Positions 24,841 through 34,919 are shown, numbered from the stretch's first letter. The stretch is DNA of 64,000 nucleotides from Pedobacter steynii (GCF_900103665.1 NZ_FNGY01000002.1:806001-870000); one strand, 5' to 3'. Program-made: numbers and translations. The notes: generated by a model from the letters alone, not told the origin.

Positions 24841-26469
24841 ATGAAGCTTGCGATACAAAAACCCCGGTACCTGATGGTCATCGGTTTAACCATCTTTCTG
24901 TGTATCATCGGGATTGTCCTTTTTACCGGTAGTTTACTGGAACAACGGATGACCCGGATTTCCGGATTTACAGGTGGGATTTTATACAAGCAAAAACTCA
25001 GCATCTTTACCTATGAGTTCAATAACATTCTGAATATTAACCGGAATGCCATCAAATCATTTGCTCAGGGAAGGGCAGGTAACGCGGAGGAGCTGAGTGA
25101 TGAAAACCTGCAAAATACACTCCGACAAGCCTTACTGGCAGAAAAGAAGGTGAACCGGGCCTGGTATGCAGTCGTAAAAGAAAGGGATACTTCTTTTTTT
25201 TATCTGGTTCGCAATGCCGAAGGTCTCCGTAAAGCGGCAATGCCTGATGAGCTGAAAGCCTGGGCAAAACAGCAGTTTTTAATTCAGAACGGGCCTATGG
25301 TCAGATCAAAGATGACCAGCAGCAGGGATACCCTGCATTGGCTTACGGCCTCAGATCTGCTGCAATCCGTAAAAGGTAAACTGATCTTTGGATTGGACAT
25401 CAATCTGCTGGAACTACAGCGTACCTTTTATAATATAGATCCGATTACCACCACTTTTGCATTCATTGTAGATGAAAACGGAGTTTGCATTTACAATCCA
25501 TATGAAAAACTGATCGGAAAAAAGATGTATCAGATGCGGATGGAAAAAATGGACACCAGAGTGATAGGGGGTGGGAGAATCAGAACGGAAAAGGTGATGT
25601 CGGATTCTATTCAAATTCCTGTGAACAGATACTATATCCCCAATGCCATGAGAGGTTTGAAATGGACCCTGGTGGTCGATATTCCAAGCTTTGTTCTGGA
25701 GGAAGATGTAACGGCAATCAAGAATTATTCCGTTTACCTGGGACTGATCGCCGTCAGCATCATCATAGGCCTGATCTGGCTGTACCAGCGCAGGTGGCAA
25801 AAGGAATTTATCATCAGAAGGGAGGTGGAAATCAACCGCCAGGAACTCTCGATGGAAAAACAGGCCTTAAACCTCATTGCCGAACGGCAACAAAAGGAAA
25901 ATGCCTTACTGCAGCTCGGAAAACTAAAAGAGAAAGTAAATCCGCATTTCCTGTTCAATTCCCTGAGCTCTTTAAACGCGTTGATTGCACAGGATCCTGA
26001 TCTGGCAAAATCTTTTGTCGTAAAGCTATCCAGGGTCTACCGTTATGTGCTGGAATCCTATCCCAACGGACTGGCTACTGTTGCAGAAGAGCTTCGCTTC
26101 ATGAACGAATATTTTTTCTTATTGAAGATCCGTTTCGGAGATGGGCTGCAACCTTTAGACCTGCAGATTTCTGAAGAACACCTCCAAGGGAAGATCCCCT
26201 TTATGAGCTTGCAAACCCTGATTGAAAATGCTGTGAAACACAATATCCTATCCAAATCCAACCCGCTTAAAATCAGGATCGAAAGCCTGGACGGGGGAAT
26301 TATGGTGCGCAATAACCTGCAACTCCGCCCCGATGTCCGCGACTCCGGAAAGCAGGGCTTAAACTACCTGCAAAGCACCTATGCTTATTTTGGAAATGAA
26401 CAGCTAAAATATGGTATTGAAGGGGATGAATATCAGTGCTATCTTCCTGTTTTGTATTTAACTGAATAA
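24841..26469 (+). CDS. LytS/YehU-type membrane sensor histidine kinase
   Basis: A 542-residue inner-membrane kinase. One transmembrane helix at about 12-34 (LMVIGLTIFLCIIGIVLFTG) leads to a roughly 240-residue periplasmic sensor that looks Cache-like (DENGVCIYNPYEKLIGKK). A second helix (about 287-310) and a coiled coil follow, then a His_kinase domain with His369 in NPHFLFNSLSSLNAL and an HATPase domain (LIENAVKHNIL). Kinases of this class pair with LytTR response regulators. The only one here is at 34115, beyond the metalloprotease and SusC/SusD genes, so the pair brackets the locus it probably controls. Start chosen from the -7 element at 24828. Confidence 0.9.
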   Translation: MKLAIQKPRYLMVIGLTIFLCIIGIVLFTGSLLEQRMTRISGFTGGILYKQKLSIFTYEFNNILNINRNAIKSFAQGRAGNAEELSDENLQNTLRQALLAEKKVNRAWYAVVKERDTSFFYLVRNAEGLRKAAMPDELKAWAKQQFLIQNGPMVRSKMTSSRDTLHWLTASDLLQSVKGKLIFGLDINLLELQRTFYNIDPITTTFAFIVDENGVCIYNPYEKLIGKKMYQMRMEKMDTRVIGGGRIRTEKVMSDSIQIPVNRYYIPNAMRGLKWTLVVDIPSFVLEEDVTAIKNYSVYLGLIAVSIIIGLIWLYQRRWQKEFIIRREVEINRQELSMEKQALNLIAERQQKENALLQLGKLKEKVNPHFLFNSLSSLNALIAQDPDLAKSFVVKLSRVYRYVLESYPNGLATVAEELRFMNEYFFLLKIRFGDGLQPLDLQISEEHLQGKIPFMSLQTLIENAVKHNILSKSNPLKIRIESLDGGIMVRNNLQLRPDVRDSGKQGLNYLQSTYAYFGNEQLKYGIEGDEYQCYLPVLYLTE

Positions 26470-26535
26470 TAATCAGGACATCATATTTAATTAACAATGA
26501 TTTTTTTCACTCCTTAAAACTGCGCTTTCACTAAA

Positions 26536-26583
26536 CATAATGCGCCATTCCACTCCTAATAATTTCATAATGTGCCAATTATG
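26536..26583. promoter_or_regulatory. Direct repeat before the metalloprotease gene (candidate LytTR site)
   Basis: CATAATGCGCCATT (26536-26549) and CATAATGTGCCAATT (26566-26580) are near-identical direct repeats whose starts are 30 bp apart, three helical turns. The second copy is also an inverted repeat (CATAAT-N6-ATTATG, 26566-26583). They end 15 bases before the ATG at 26598. LytTR regulators bind paired direct repeats, so this is a candidate target, although the usual spacing is shorter. Confidence 0.4.
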
Positions 26584-26597
26584 CAGCACTTTGGAAC

Positions 26598-29285
26598 ATG
26601 ATTTTGAATAAGACTTCATTTTTTTCAACCGGAAAAAAACACCAGATTAAACTAGCCGATACGTTAAGGATTCCTTTTTTTGCAGGCTTGGTATGCCTCT
26701 TTGCGTTCAGCGTAAACGCGCAGAGCACTAAGAAATTGCCTAAGAAAATCGCTAAAAAAACACTTACTGACACCCTAAAAAAGAAGAGCGTTGCCGATAG
26801 TACCAAAGGCAAAGATCTTAAAAACTATACCGAACTGTTAAAGAAAGCAAAAACGCTTAACGGTTTGTTTAAAGTTCACCAGATAGAAACAGACTATTAC
26901 TTTGAGATCCCTTTAAAATTAATGGGTAAGGATTTTCTGATCGTCAACAAGATTTCTTCAGTACCATTGGCACTGAATGAGTTTGGCTTGAATAAAGGGA
27001 TCAATTACGACAATAAAGTGATCCGCTTTTCTCAGAACAAACTGGCGAAAACAGTTTGGGTGAAATCAATTGTTCCTCAGGTGGAATCACCGGCAGGGGA
27101 TGCGATCACACGTTCTGTGAACGATAACTTTGTAGGCTCAGTGATTGAGTCCTTTAAGATTGAAGCTTACTCCCCGGATTCTTCGGCGGTAGTGATCAAA
27201 ATGAACCGGGTTTTTGATGGAACCGACAAAAGCTTTAATGATGTTTTTACGGATATTGGATTGGGGACTGCTCCAAAAACAAGCTTATCCGGCATCGAGC
27301 ACATCAAAAGCTTTCCACAGAATATTGTAGTTCGTGCTTTACTGAGCACCAAGGTGACGGAAGGCCGAAGCAGTACGCCAATCAGTATGGCCGTAACAAC
27401 AAACCTGCTTTTATTGCCGGAAAAGCCGATGAAACCGCGTTTTGCAGATGATAGAGTTGGATTTTTTACCACACCAAGGTGGTATTTTTCTGATGCGCAG
27501 CATAAACTGGAAACCAGAGAGCTGTTAACCAGATGGAGAATGGAACCTAAACCGGAAGACCGTGCCCGTTACCTTAAAGGGGAATTGGTGGAGCCGGTAA
27601 AGCCGATCATCTTTTATATTGATCCATCGACTCCTGTGCAATGGAGAAAACAAATCATTGCAGGAGTGGTCGACTGGCAGAAAGCTTTTGAGCAGGCCGG
27701 TTTTAAAAATGCCATTCAGGCGAGAGAAGTAACCGATACCACGGATTACGATGGTGATGACATCCGTTATTCGGAAATTACCTATGCTGCATCGGCTAAA
27801 TCCAATGCCATGGGGCCTGCGGTTGTAGATCCGCGTTCGGGAGAAATCCTGGAATCAGATGTGATCTGGTGGCACAATGTAATGACCTCTTTGAATTTCT
27901 GGATGAGGGTTCAAACGGGGGTGATCGATCCCGAAGCGAGAAAGAACAAACTTTCTGATGAACGCATGGCACATGCCATTCGTTTTGTTTCTTCCCATGA
28001 AATAGGGCATACTTTAGGCTTGAAGCACAATATGGGCTCATCTTTCTCTTTTCCGGTAGATTCTTTGCGCTCGCCTTCCTTTACGAAGCGTATGGGTGGA
28101 ACAGCATCGTCAATCATGGACTATGCACGTTTCAATTATGTGGCACAACCGCAGGATAAGGTAACCAATATTACCCCTCAGATCGGACTTTATGATAAAT
28201 ATGCCATTGCCTGGGGATACCGCTGGTTTGATGTGGAAGATCCGCATCAGGAACTTCCTGTCCTTAGAGAATGGATTAAAGCGCATGCCAACGATCCTTT
28301 ATACCATTACGGAGAACAACAGGACTCGAAAAATGTGATCGACCCAAGGGCACAGTCGGAAGATTTAGGTGATGATGCAGTCAAAGCAAGTCAGTATGGA
28401 CTGGCCAACCTGAAACGTCTGGTTCCACAGATTTCCACCTGGGCTTCCAATGAGGGTGAGGATTATGTGCAGGCCGGAAAGCTGTTTATGGCAGCGATCT
28501 TTCAATGGCAAACCTATGCGGAGCATGTAATGGCGAATATTGGTGGTTTATACCTGGAAAATCCGGTAGCTGGCGACGATAAAAATGCCTATACCGCAGT
28601 TCCTAAAGCCATGCAGGTCAAAGCACTGAAGTTTTTAAAAGAAGAAGCGATCAATGCTCCGGAATGGTTATTCGATAAAGACCTGCTAAAAAAGACTTTC
28701 CCGATTAAAGAATCACCAATGGGGCCCTTCGAGTATGCACCGTATAACCTGAAACGTGAGTTCCAATATGGTTTATTGTACAGCCTGGTAAGCCAGGAAC
28801 GCTTGTTGAGAATGATGGAGATGGAAGTGATGATGGGTAAGGAAAACGTATTCACAGTAGCAGAATTGCTGAAAGAGCTCAGAGCAACGGCCTTTGCAAA
28901 AACTTTAAGTGGTAAAACGCTTTCTGTAGAAGACCGCATGCTGGAGCAAAATTACGTAGATGTACTGTTGGTGAGCACGGATAAAATGCTGGAAAAAATC
29001 ACCAAAACGGCATTAAAAGAAAACGCATTTAAACTGAAAAATGAATTGCAGATCTGTGATTTCGGCGACAATGGAAAGACTGCCGCAGGAGCTGACCAGA
29101 CTTCATTAAGAAACATCCAGTTCAGTTCCATGAGCAGAACTTCTGATGTGGCGGCAGCGAAACGCGGAGAACTGTTACAGATTGTAACACTGTTGGAAAA
29201 AAATAAAGGCAGAGGGGATGATGCCACAAAAGGTCATTATATGGACCTGATCTTAAGGATTCGTCAGAGCCTTAAAATGAACTAA
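26598..29285 (+). CDS. Large secreted zinc-dependent metalloprotease (DUF5117/DUF5118/DUF4953 type)
   Basis: An 895-residue protein with an internal hydrophobic signal (FFAGLVCLFAFSVNAQ) after a basic 24-residue N-region. The zinc site is HEIGHTLGLKHN with His467, Glu468, His471 and His477, followed by a Met-turn-like SSIMDYARFNYV, the metzincin arrangement. The N-terminal 300 residues match the DUF5117/5118 prodomain region found in these Bacteroidota proteases. It should cut proteins or peptides in the periplasm or at the surface. The SusC gene starts 36 bases downstream, so the three genes are probably one transcript. The protease next to SusC/SusD suggests peptide uptake comparable to RagAB. 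Confidence 0.9.
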   Translation: MILNKTSFFSTGKKHQIKLADTLRIPFFAGLVCLFAFSVNAQSTKKLPKKIAKKTLTDTLKKKSVADSTKGKDLKNYTELLKKAKTLNGLFKVHQIETDYYFEIPLKLMGKDFLIVNKISSVPLALNEFGLNKGINYDNKVIRFSQNKLAKTVWVKSIVPQVESPAGDAITRSVNDNFVGSVIESFKIEAYSPDSSAVVIKMNRVFDGTDKSFNDVFTDIGLGTAPKTSLSGIEHIKSFPQNIVVRALLSTKVTEGRSSTPISMAVTTNLLLLPEKPMKPRFADDRVGFFTTPRWYFSDAQHKLETRELLTRWRMEPKPEDRARYLKGELVEPVKPIIFYIDPSTPVQWRKQIIAGVVDWQKAFEQAGFKNAIQAREVTDTTDYDGDDIRYSEITYAASAKSNAMGPAVVDPRSGEILESDVIWWHNVMTSLNFWMRVQTGVIDPEARKNKLSDERMAHAIRFVSSHEIGHTLGLKHNMGSSFSFPVDSLRSPSFTKRMGGTASSIMDYARFNYVAQPQDKVTNITPQIGLYDKYAIAWGYRWFDVEDPHQELPVLREWIKAHANDPLYHYGEQQDSKNVIDPRAQSEDLGDDAVKASQYGLANLKRLVPQISTWASNEGEDYVQAGKLFMAAIFQWQTYAEHVMANIGGLYLENPVAGDDKNAYTAVPKAMQVKALKFLKEEAINAPEWLFDKDLLKKTFPIKESPMGPFEYAPYNLKREFQYGLLYSLVSQERLLRMMEMEVMMGKENVFTVAELLKELRATAFAKTLSGKTLSVEDRMLEQNYVDVLLVSTDKMLEKITKTALKENAFKLKNELQICDFGDNGKTAAGADQTSLRNIQFSSMSRTSDVAAAKRGELLQIVTLLEKNKGRGDDATKGHYMDLILRIRQSLKMN

Positions 29286-29321
29286 AGTACAACCAACAAA
29301 CTAATACATAATATAGGGGAT

Positions 29322-32300
29322 ATGAATAAACAATTACTTTTAATCCTGTTCCTGTTAGGTTTAAGCCTTACAGGTTACAGTCAAAAACAAACGACCATCA
29401 CCGGACAGGTGCTGGACGCAAAGGACGGCTTGCCCATACCGGGAGCTTCGGTATTTGTAGACAATGCCGGAATCGGCGAGCAGAGCGGTGTTCCCGGAGT
29501 GATTCAAAACTCTGTGATTGGAACAGTAACTGATACCAATGGTAAATTTAGCTTAAAGGTACCTGAAGGGACCACTTCATTAAAGGTAAGTTACCTTGGA
29601 TATGATGCGGTACTGATCAACATCATCAATAAAAGCAATATCACCGTTTCCTTGAAAAACAGCGAAAATACGCTGGGTGAGGTTGTCGTGAATGGATATT
29701 CGGACATTGCCAAACGCAAAAATACGACTGCAACAACCAAACTGGATTACAGTAAAATCCGTCAGACCGGGGTATCCGGAATTGATCAGATGCTGGCCGG
29801 ACAGGTTGCGGGTGTAAATGTAGGTACCATTACCGGTGGACCAGGTGCAGCACCTAAGATTAGAATCCGGGGGACGGTTTCTTTGAACGGAACACAGGAT
29901 CCTTTATGGGTATTGGATGGCCTTCCGCTGGAAGGAACAGACCTGCCAAGCAGACTTGCAGATAAAGACAATATTGACCAGTTGCGTAATTTGCCGATCG
30001 CCGGACTAAACCCGGACGACATCGAGGACATTACCATCCTGAAAGATGCTGCCGCAACCTCTATTTATGGCGCAAGGGCTGCTAATGGAGTAATTGTGAT
30101 TACCACGAAAAAGGGTAAAAAAGGACCGATGGCGATCAATTTCAGCGCCAATACCTTTATCGCACAAAGACCTGACCTTGGTAAACTAAATTTGATGAAT
30201 GCCAATGAAAAGGTAGATTTTGAATTGGGCTTAGCCTCCAGATCTGATCTGACCTGGAGAGATAACCAGGGTGCAATCGCGAGAATTCTTAATAAAAGCG
30301 GAGAACTCAATACGTATAGAACCAATGGTTTTTCTGGTTTGAGTACCGCAACACAAAATGCAATCAACGCATTGAGAACGCAAGGTACAGACTGGGAAAA
30401 GGAATTGTATCAGCAGGCCATTAACCAGCAATACACGATGGCATTGTCTGGTGGAACGGAACAGGCGAGCTATTATTTCTCCGGTGGTTACTATAACGAG
30501 AAGGGAACTACGAAGCAAACCGGAATGGAACGTTACAACATGACCCTGAAAACGGATTATAACATTTCTCCGAAATTGAAAGCAGGCGTGGCCATTTTTG
30601 GTTCCAAAACCAAACGTAATAATTACCTGACAGATGCAGATTCATTTACGAATCTGGCCACCTATACCAGGAATGTAAATCCTTACCAAACGGTGAGAGA
30701 TGCTTCCGGTGCTTTTAACTACGATCCGGATATGTTTGGGAACGTAAACGGAGATGTTTACCTTCCTTTTAACCTGGTAGAAGAACGTGAAAATACCCGC
30801 TATACCCTCAACAGTAAGAGTGTGAAAACGGTAATGGACCTAGGCTATCAGATCAATAAAGATCTGAAAATCCGTACGGAACTGGGCCTTCAGTTTGAGG
30901 ATGTTGGCGTAGAGAAATATGCGGGTCAGTCTTCTTATTTTTTACGTAAACTGAGAGAAGGAACCAAATATTACAACTCTGCAACTAAAAAAGATGAATA
31001 CTTTTTACCGGTAGGTGGAACAAATCAAAATCAGACCTCTTCCTTATTTCAGTACAATTGGAAATCCATTCTGGAGTACAAAAAGGTCTTTGCTGATAAA
31101 CATGAAATCGAAGCACTTGCCGGATCAGAGTTGAGAAGAAACAACAGAGAAGACATCAATGTCAAAGCTTTTGGTTTTAACGAACAGACACTGACCAACC
31201 AGAACATTATATTTCCAAATGGTAATTACGATGGAAAATCATCTCCATACCGTGCGTATCAGAAAACAAAAGGTGAAAATGCCTTTGCCTCTTTCTATGG
31301 TACCTTATCTTATACTTACGATAGAAAATATACCGCTTATGGAAGTATCCGTTACGATGGATCAGATCTTTTTGGGGTAGATCCTAAGTACAGATACCTG
31401 CCGATTTATTCGATTTCAGGTGCCTGGAATGCCAGTGAAGAAGATTTTATTAAAAATGCGAAATGGATTTCCAGTCTTCGTGTACGTGGTTCATACGGAC
31501 TTCAGGGAAATATCGACAAAAATACCTCGCCATTTGTAGTGGGTGATTACGGTAATGTTCCAATCCTTCCGGGTGGAAATCAACCTGTAATTTCTGTAAA
31601 CAGCCCGCCAAACAATAAACTGAGATGGGAAAGAACAACGACCTATAATGCGGGTCTGGACTTCGGAATATTGAACAATGCAGTTCAGTTCACGGTAGAT
31701 TATTACCACCGTTTCAGTGATGACCTGATTGGAACTGAAGCTTTGCAATTGGAAAATGGATTTGATTTTACAAGCTCAAACTTCTCCCAGGTAAGGAATC
31801 AGGGAATTGAGTTCTCTGTCTCCACGAGAAATATCAGCACCCATAATTTCCAATGGTTTACAGATTTTAACATTGCCCGTAACAAAAGCAAGGTGATTAG
31901 AGAGAAAGTTCGCCCGAATCAGCTGAACCCATCTAAAGAAGGGTACCCGGTCAATGCATTGTTCGTACTTAAGACAGCCGGACTGGATGCCAACGGTATT
32001 CCTCAGTTCCAGAGAGATGGAAAAACAGTTTCCCTGGAAGATTTCTATAAATTATACGATCCGCTTGCCGGCATATTTGACGGACAACTGGTGAGCAGTG
32101 GATTGGATGGAAAAGGATTCCAGGACCTGTATACCTATGCTGGTGATATGGACCCTAAATTTACAGGAGGCTTAACCAACCGTTTCCGCTATGCGAATTT
32201 CGATTTGTCGGTAACCGCCATCTTTAACATCGACCAGTGGGTGAAAGCGAGACCTACTTACAGCGCGGCTGAAGTAGACCGTGGAAGGAATTACTCGAGA

Positions 32301-32681
32301 GATGTACTAAACGCCTGGTCGCCACAAAACCCTGGTAGCGCCTTACCTGGAATTTATGGCTACGACACCTTTGGCGGAAGCCGCTGGATGGCTTATAAAT
32401 GGCAAAGTGGTAATGATCCTGGAAATACTTATAACGACCTGGACATCTTTGCAAAGAAAATCAGCTACGTGAGGATCAACAGCATCCGTCTTGGTTATAC
32501 CATGCCATCTAAGATTGCCGGTAAAATTAAAGCAAACAGCTTGAGAATTAGTGTAGAAGGCAGAAATCCATTTGTATTCGGAACGAGCTATAAAGGCTTC
32601 TTTGATCCGGAGACCTATGGTAATATTTACTCACAACCGATTACAAGAAGCATTTCTATCGGTTTAAATGCCACTTTTTAA
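29322..32681 (+). CDS. SusC/RagA-type TonB-dependent outer membrane transporter
   Basis: An 1119-residue protein with signal peptide (1-20, LTGYSQ). A carboxypeptidase-regulatory-like domain at about 25-115 contains an unusual 20-residue loop (DNAGIGEQSGVPGVIQNSV) before GTVTDTNGKFSL. A plug follows (LAGQVAGVNV, IRIRGTVSLNG, DITILKDAAATSIYGARAAN) and then a 22-strand barrel ending SISIGLNATF. Paired with the SusD gene 12 bases downstream. With the upstream metalloprotease it most likely imports peptides, as RagA does; a glycan cargo is the alternative. No glycosidase is in this locus. Confidence 0.95.
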   Translation: MNKQLLLILFLLGLSLTGYSQKQTTITGQVLDAKDGLPIPGASVFVDNAGIGEQSGVPGVIQNSVIGTVTDTNGKFSLKVPEGTTSLKVSYLGYDAVLINIINKSNITVSLKNSENTLGEVVVNGYSDIAKRKNTTATTKLDYSKIRQTGVSGIDQMLAGQVAGVNVGTITGGPGAAPKIRIRGTVSLNGTQDPLWVLDGLPLEGTDLPSRLADKDNIDQLRNLPIAGLNPDDIEDITILKDAAATSIYGARAANGVIVITTKKGKKGPMAINFSANTFIAQRPDLGKLNLMNANEKVDFELGLASRSDLTWRDNQGAIARILNKSGELNTYRTNGFSGLSTATQNAINALRTQGTDWEKELYQQAINQQYTMALSGGTEQASYYFSGGYYNEKGTTKQTGMERYNMTLKTDYNISPKLKAGVAIFGSKTKRNNYLTDADSFTNLATYTRNVNPYQTVRDASGAFNYDPDMFGNVNGDVYLPFNLVEERENTRYTLNSKSVKTVMDLGYQINKDLKIRTELGLQFEDVGVEKYAGQSSYFLRKLREGTKYYNSATKKDEYFLPVGGTNQNQTSSLFQYNWKSILEYKKVFADKHEIEALAGSELRRNNREDINVKAFGFNEQTLTNQNIIFPNGNYDGKSSPYRAYQKTKGENAFASFYGTLSYTYDRKYTAYGSIRYDGSDLFGVDPKYRYLPIYSISGAWNASEEDFIKNAKWISSLRVRGSYGLQGNIDKNTSPFVVGDYGNVPILPGGNQPVISVNSPPNNKLRWERTTTYNAGLDFGILNNAVQFTVDYYHRFSDDLIGTEALQLENGFDFTSSNFSQVRNQGIEFSVSTRNISTHNFQWFTDFNIARNKSKVIREKVRPNQLNPSKEGYPVNALFVLKTAGLDANGIPQFQRDGKTVSLEDFYKLYDPLAGIFDGQLVSSGLDGKGFQDLYTYAGDMDPKFTGGLTNRFRYANFDLSVTAIFNIDQWVKARPTYSAAEVDRGRNYSRDVLNAWSPQNPGSALPGIYGYDTFGGSRWMAYKWQSGNDPGNTYNDLDIFAKKISYVRINSIRLGYTMPSKIAGKIKANSLRISVEGRNPFVFGTSYKGFFDPETYGNIYSQPITRSISIGLNATF

Positions 32682-32692
32682 ATAAAAATCTG

Positions 32693-34018
32693 ATGAATAA
32701 GATCATAAAATTAACCGCTGTAATCTGCCTGATTTTGTCGGCCAGCAGCTGTAAGAAATATTTAGATATAGAACCGATAGGAAGGGTTATTCCTAAAACT
32801 GCGGACGACTTCAGGGCATTGCTGAATTCGGGATACTCCGGCTTTCCTAATCATAAATCCTTACTTGCTTATCGTACGGAAGAATTGTTGTTGAATGAAG
32901 ACAACTCGGAAACCAACAATTACCGCGATATCTATAAATGGAACGACGTGACTCCGGATCCTGTTTCCCTTCAGTTTCCTTACCTGTCGATGTATAAGTC
33001 CATCTTTTATGCGAATACAGTAATTGCAGACGTGATCGATAAAGCCGGGCAGAATGGAGAAACGGAGCAGTTAAAAGGAGAAGCTTACTTACTTCGTGCC
33101 TATGGCCATTTTGAGCTACTGAACTTATATGCAAAACCTTATGATAAAAATACTGCAGCTACAGATCGCGGTGTAGCACTTTCTTTAACCCTCGATCTGG
33201 AACAAAAATATACTCCGGTATCTGTAGAGAAGGTATATGATCAGATCTTTGCCGATCTTTCAGAGGGATTGAAACTGATTAATGTAACGACTTTCGAGGC
33301 GGGTAAGAACTATAGATTTAGCAAACGTGCTGCCCTGGCACTTGCTGCAAGGATCTATGAATTCAGAGGAGACTGGGCAAATGCCTTGAAGGCCAGTCAG
33401 GATGCTTTAGCGCTGAACGGAGAACTGGAAGACCTGAATGTAGCGACCTCAGTTTTACCGAATCACTACCAGTCGAAAGAAAACATCATGTCTATGGAAA
33501 AGGCATTTGATCCGGGAGCGACCAACGCTTCCTTAATCTCCGCACACCTGATCGGTATTTACGATCAGGTTAACGACAAAAGGTTCGCCAAATTTTTCAG
33601 TAAAAGAGGAACAGACTACAGATCGCTTAAAGGTAATTTAGATGCCTTAAAGATCTCTTTCCATAACTCAGAATTGTACCTGATCCAGGCAGAAGCGGCG
33701 TTGCAGAGCGATAACCTGTCGCTGGCCTTACAGAGTTTGATGGCCCTGAAAGCAAAACGTCTGACGCCCGCTTATTTCGCTGCAGAACAAACCAAAATCT
33801 CAGGACTTGATAAAACTGCGCTTTTACAGGAGATCATCAACGAAAGAGAAAGAGAACTGGCACTGGAAGGTCACCGCTGGTATGATTTAAGACGTTACGG
33901 CCAGCCGGAACTGAAACATACCACACTCGGAGCAACTTTTACACTGCAGAAGAATGATCCAAGATATACGATCCGCTTCCCGCAGGATGCGATCGCTAAC
34001 AATCCTAATCTTCAATAG
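32693..34018 (+). CDS. SusD/RagB-type surface lipoprotein
   Basis: A 441-residue lipoprotein (lipobox SASSC at about residue 20, then CKKYLDIEP). It has the SusD/RagB plan: an N-terminal TPR-like region (LLRAYGHFELLNLYAKPY), a middle binding region and the C-terminal ERERELALEGHRWYDLRRYG motif. It caps the SusC barrel and binds substrate at the surface. It is shorter than the second SusD in this window (516 residues), which agrees with a different cargo. A clear terminator follows. Confidence 0.95.
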   Translation: MNKIIKLTAVICLILSASSCKKYLDIEPIGRVIPKTADDFRALLNSGYSGFPNHKSLLAYRTEELLLNEDNSETNNYRDIYKWNDVTPDPVSLQFPYLSMYKSIFYANTVIADVIDKAGQNGETEQLKGEAYLLRAYGHFELLNLYAKPYDKNTAATDRGVALSLTLDLEQKYTPVSVEKVYDQIFADLSEGLKLINVTTFEAGKNYRFSKRAALALAARIYEFRGDWANALKASQDALALNGELEDLNVATSVLPNHYQSKENIMSMEKAFDPGATNASLISAHLIGIYDQVNDKRFAKFFSKRGTDYRSLKGNLDALKISFHNSELYLIQAEAALQSDNLSLALQSLMALKAKRLTPAYFAAEQTKISGLDKTALLQEIINERERELALEGHRWYDLRRYGQPELKHTTLGATFTLQKNDPRYTIRFPQDAIANNPNLQ

Positions 34019-34054
34019 GGGGGAGATATAGGATACGTCATTTGAACGTGAATT

Positions 34055-34090
34055 ACTCCGGTCTGTTTTTACAGGCCGGAGTTTTTTTTT
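34055..34090 (+). terminator. Intrinsic terminator after the metalloprotease-SusC-SusD transcript
   Basis: ACTCCGGTCTGT and ACAGGCCGGAGT form a 12-bp stem with one G-T wobble and a TTTT loop, followed by a run of nine T. It separates the SusD gene from the response regulator gene. Confidence 0.85.
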
Positions 34091-34097
34091 ACATTTA
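34090..34097 (+). promoter_or_regulatory. Possible -7 element for the LytTR regulator gene
   Basis: TACATTTA resembles TAnnTTTG with a final A and lies 17 bases before the ATG at 34115, immediately after the terminator. The regulator gene therefore probably has its own promoter. Confidence 0.3.
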
Positions 34098-34114
34098 CAG
34101 TTCAGCAAAAAAAG

Positions 34115-34870
34115 ATGAGGGTATTAATTATTGAGGATGAAGAACTGGCAGCGGACACATTGCACAAGACGCTGTTGAAGCTGAATCCGAAAATAGAAGT
34201 CCTCGCCATCCTGGGAACCGTCGAAGCTGCGGTAGCCTGGCTGAGCAAACATACCGCAGACCTGCTGTTCATGGACATTCACCTGGGCGATGGAGAAAGC
34301 TTCCAGATCTTTGAACAGGTGACCGTAGAAAGCCCCGTGATCTTTACCACAGCTTACGATCAGTATACCTTAAAAGCCTTTAAAAATCAGGGCATCGATT
34401 ACCTGCTCAAACCTTTCGACGAAGAAGATGTAGCCTCAGCGCTGGCAAAACTGGACAGCATCCGTAAGTTTTCTGAAATCAATATCCCTCAGATCCGCTT
34501 TAAAACAGAAGAACCCGCCGCCAGAATCCGCAACCGCTTTATGGTTAAACTGGGTAAACTCATCAAAACTGTACAGTCGGATGATGTGGCCTATTTTATG
34601 GCGGATGATAAATACCTCTTCCTCGTGACCAATGATAAACAGAATTACATCATTGAAGAAACGATTGGCAGCCTGGAGCCCCAACTGGACAACTCCGATT
34701 TCTTCCGCATCAACCGCAAGTTTATCATCCACATCAAAGCCATCAGAGAGATGTATAAGCTTTCCAGAAACCGGGTGAGGATTGTGCTCGAACCTGCACC
34801 GGTAGAAGGACTGGAAGTCGTGGTGAGTGAGGAAAGAGCGGAAGCTTTTAAAAACTGGTTAAATCAATAA
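34115..34870 (+). CDS. LytTR-family response regulator
   Basis: A 251-residue protein: receiver domain at 1-120 with acidic pocket EDEE, phosphoacceptor Asp54 (LLFMDIHLGDG) and KPFDEED; LytTR DNA-binding domain at about 145-250 (RFMVKLGKLIKTV, DKYLFLVTNDKQNYII, FFRINRKFIIHI). It is the natural partner of the LytS-type kinase at 24841. It follows a terminator and lies just upstream of the HTCS gene of the next locus, so either locus could be its target; the kinase pairing favours the protease-SusC/SusD locus. Confidence 0.9.
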   Translation: MRVLIIEDEELAADTLHKTLLKLNPKIEVLAILGTVEAAVAWLSKHTADLLFMDIHLGDGESFQIFEQVTVESPVIFTTAYDQYTLKAFKNQGIDYLLKPFDEEDVASALAKLDSIRKFSEINIPQIRFKTEEPAARIRNRFMVKLGKLIKTVQSDDVAYFMADDKYLFLVTNDKQNYIIEETIGSLEPQLDNSDFFRINRKFIIHIKAIREMYKLSRNRVRIVLEPAPVEGLEVVVSEERAEAFKNWLNQ

Positions 34871-34896
34871 TCGCTTTTAATTTCCATTAAATTCTA

Positions 34897-34904
34897 TACT
34901 TTTA
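34897..34904 (+). promoter_or_regulatory. Possible -7 element for the HTCS gene
   Basis: TACTTTTA resembles the TAnnTTTG -7 consensus with a final A. A start site near 34911 would put the inverted repeat at 34920-34953 in the 5' leader of the HTCS mRNA. I see no clear -33 element. Confidence 0.25.
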
Positions 34905-34919
34905 CCTCCGACCAAATAC

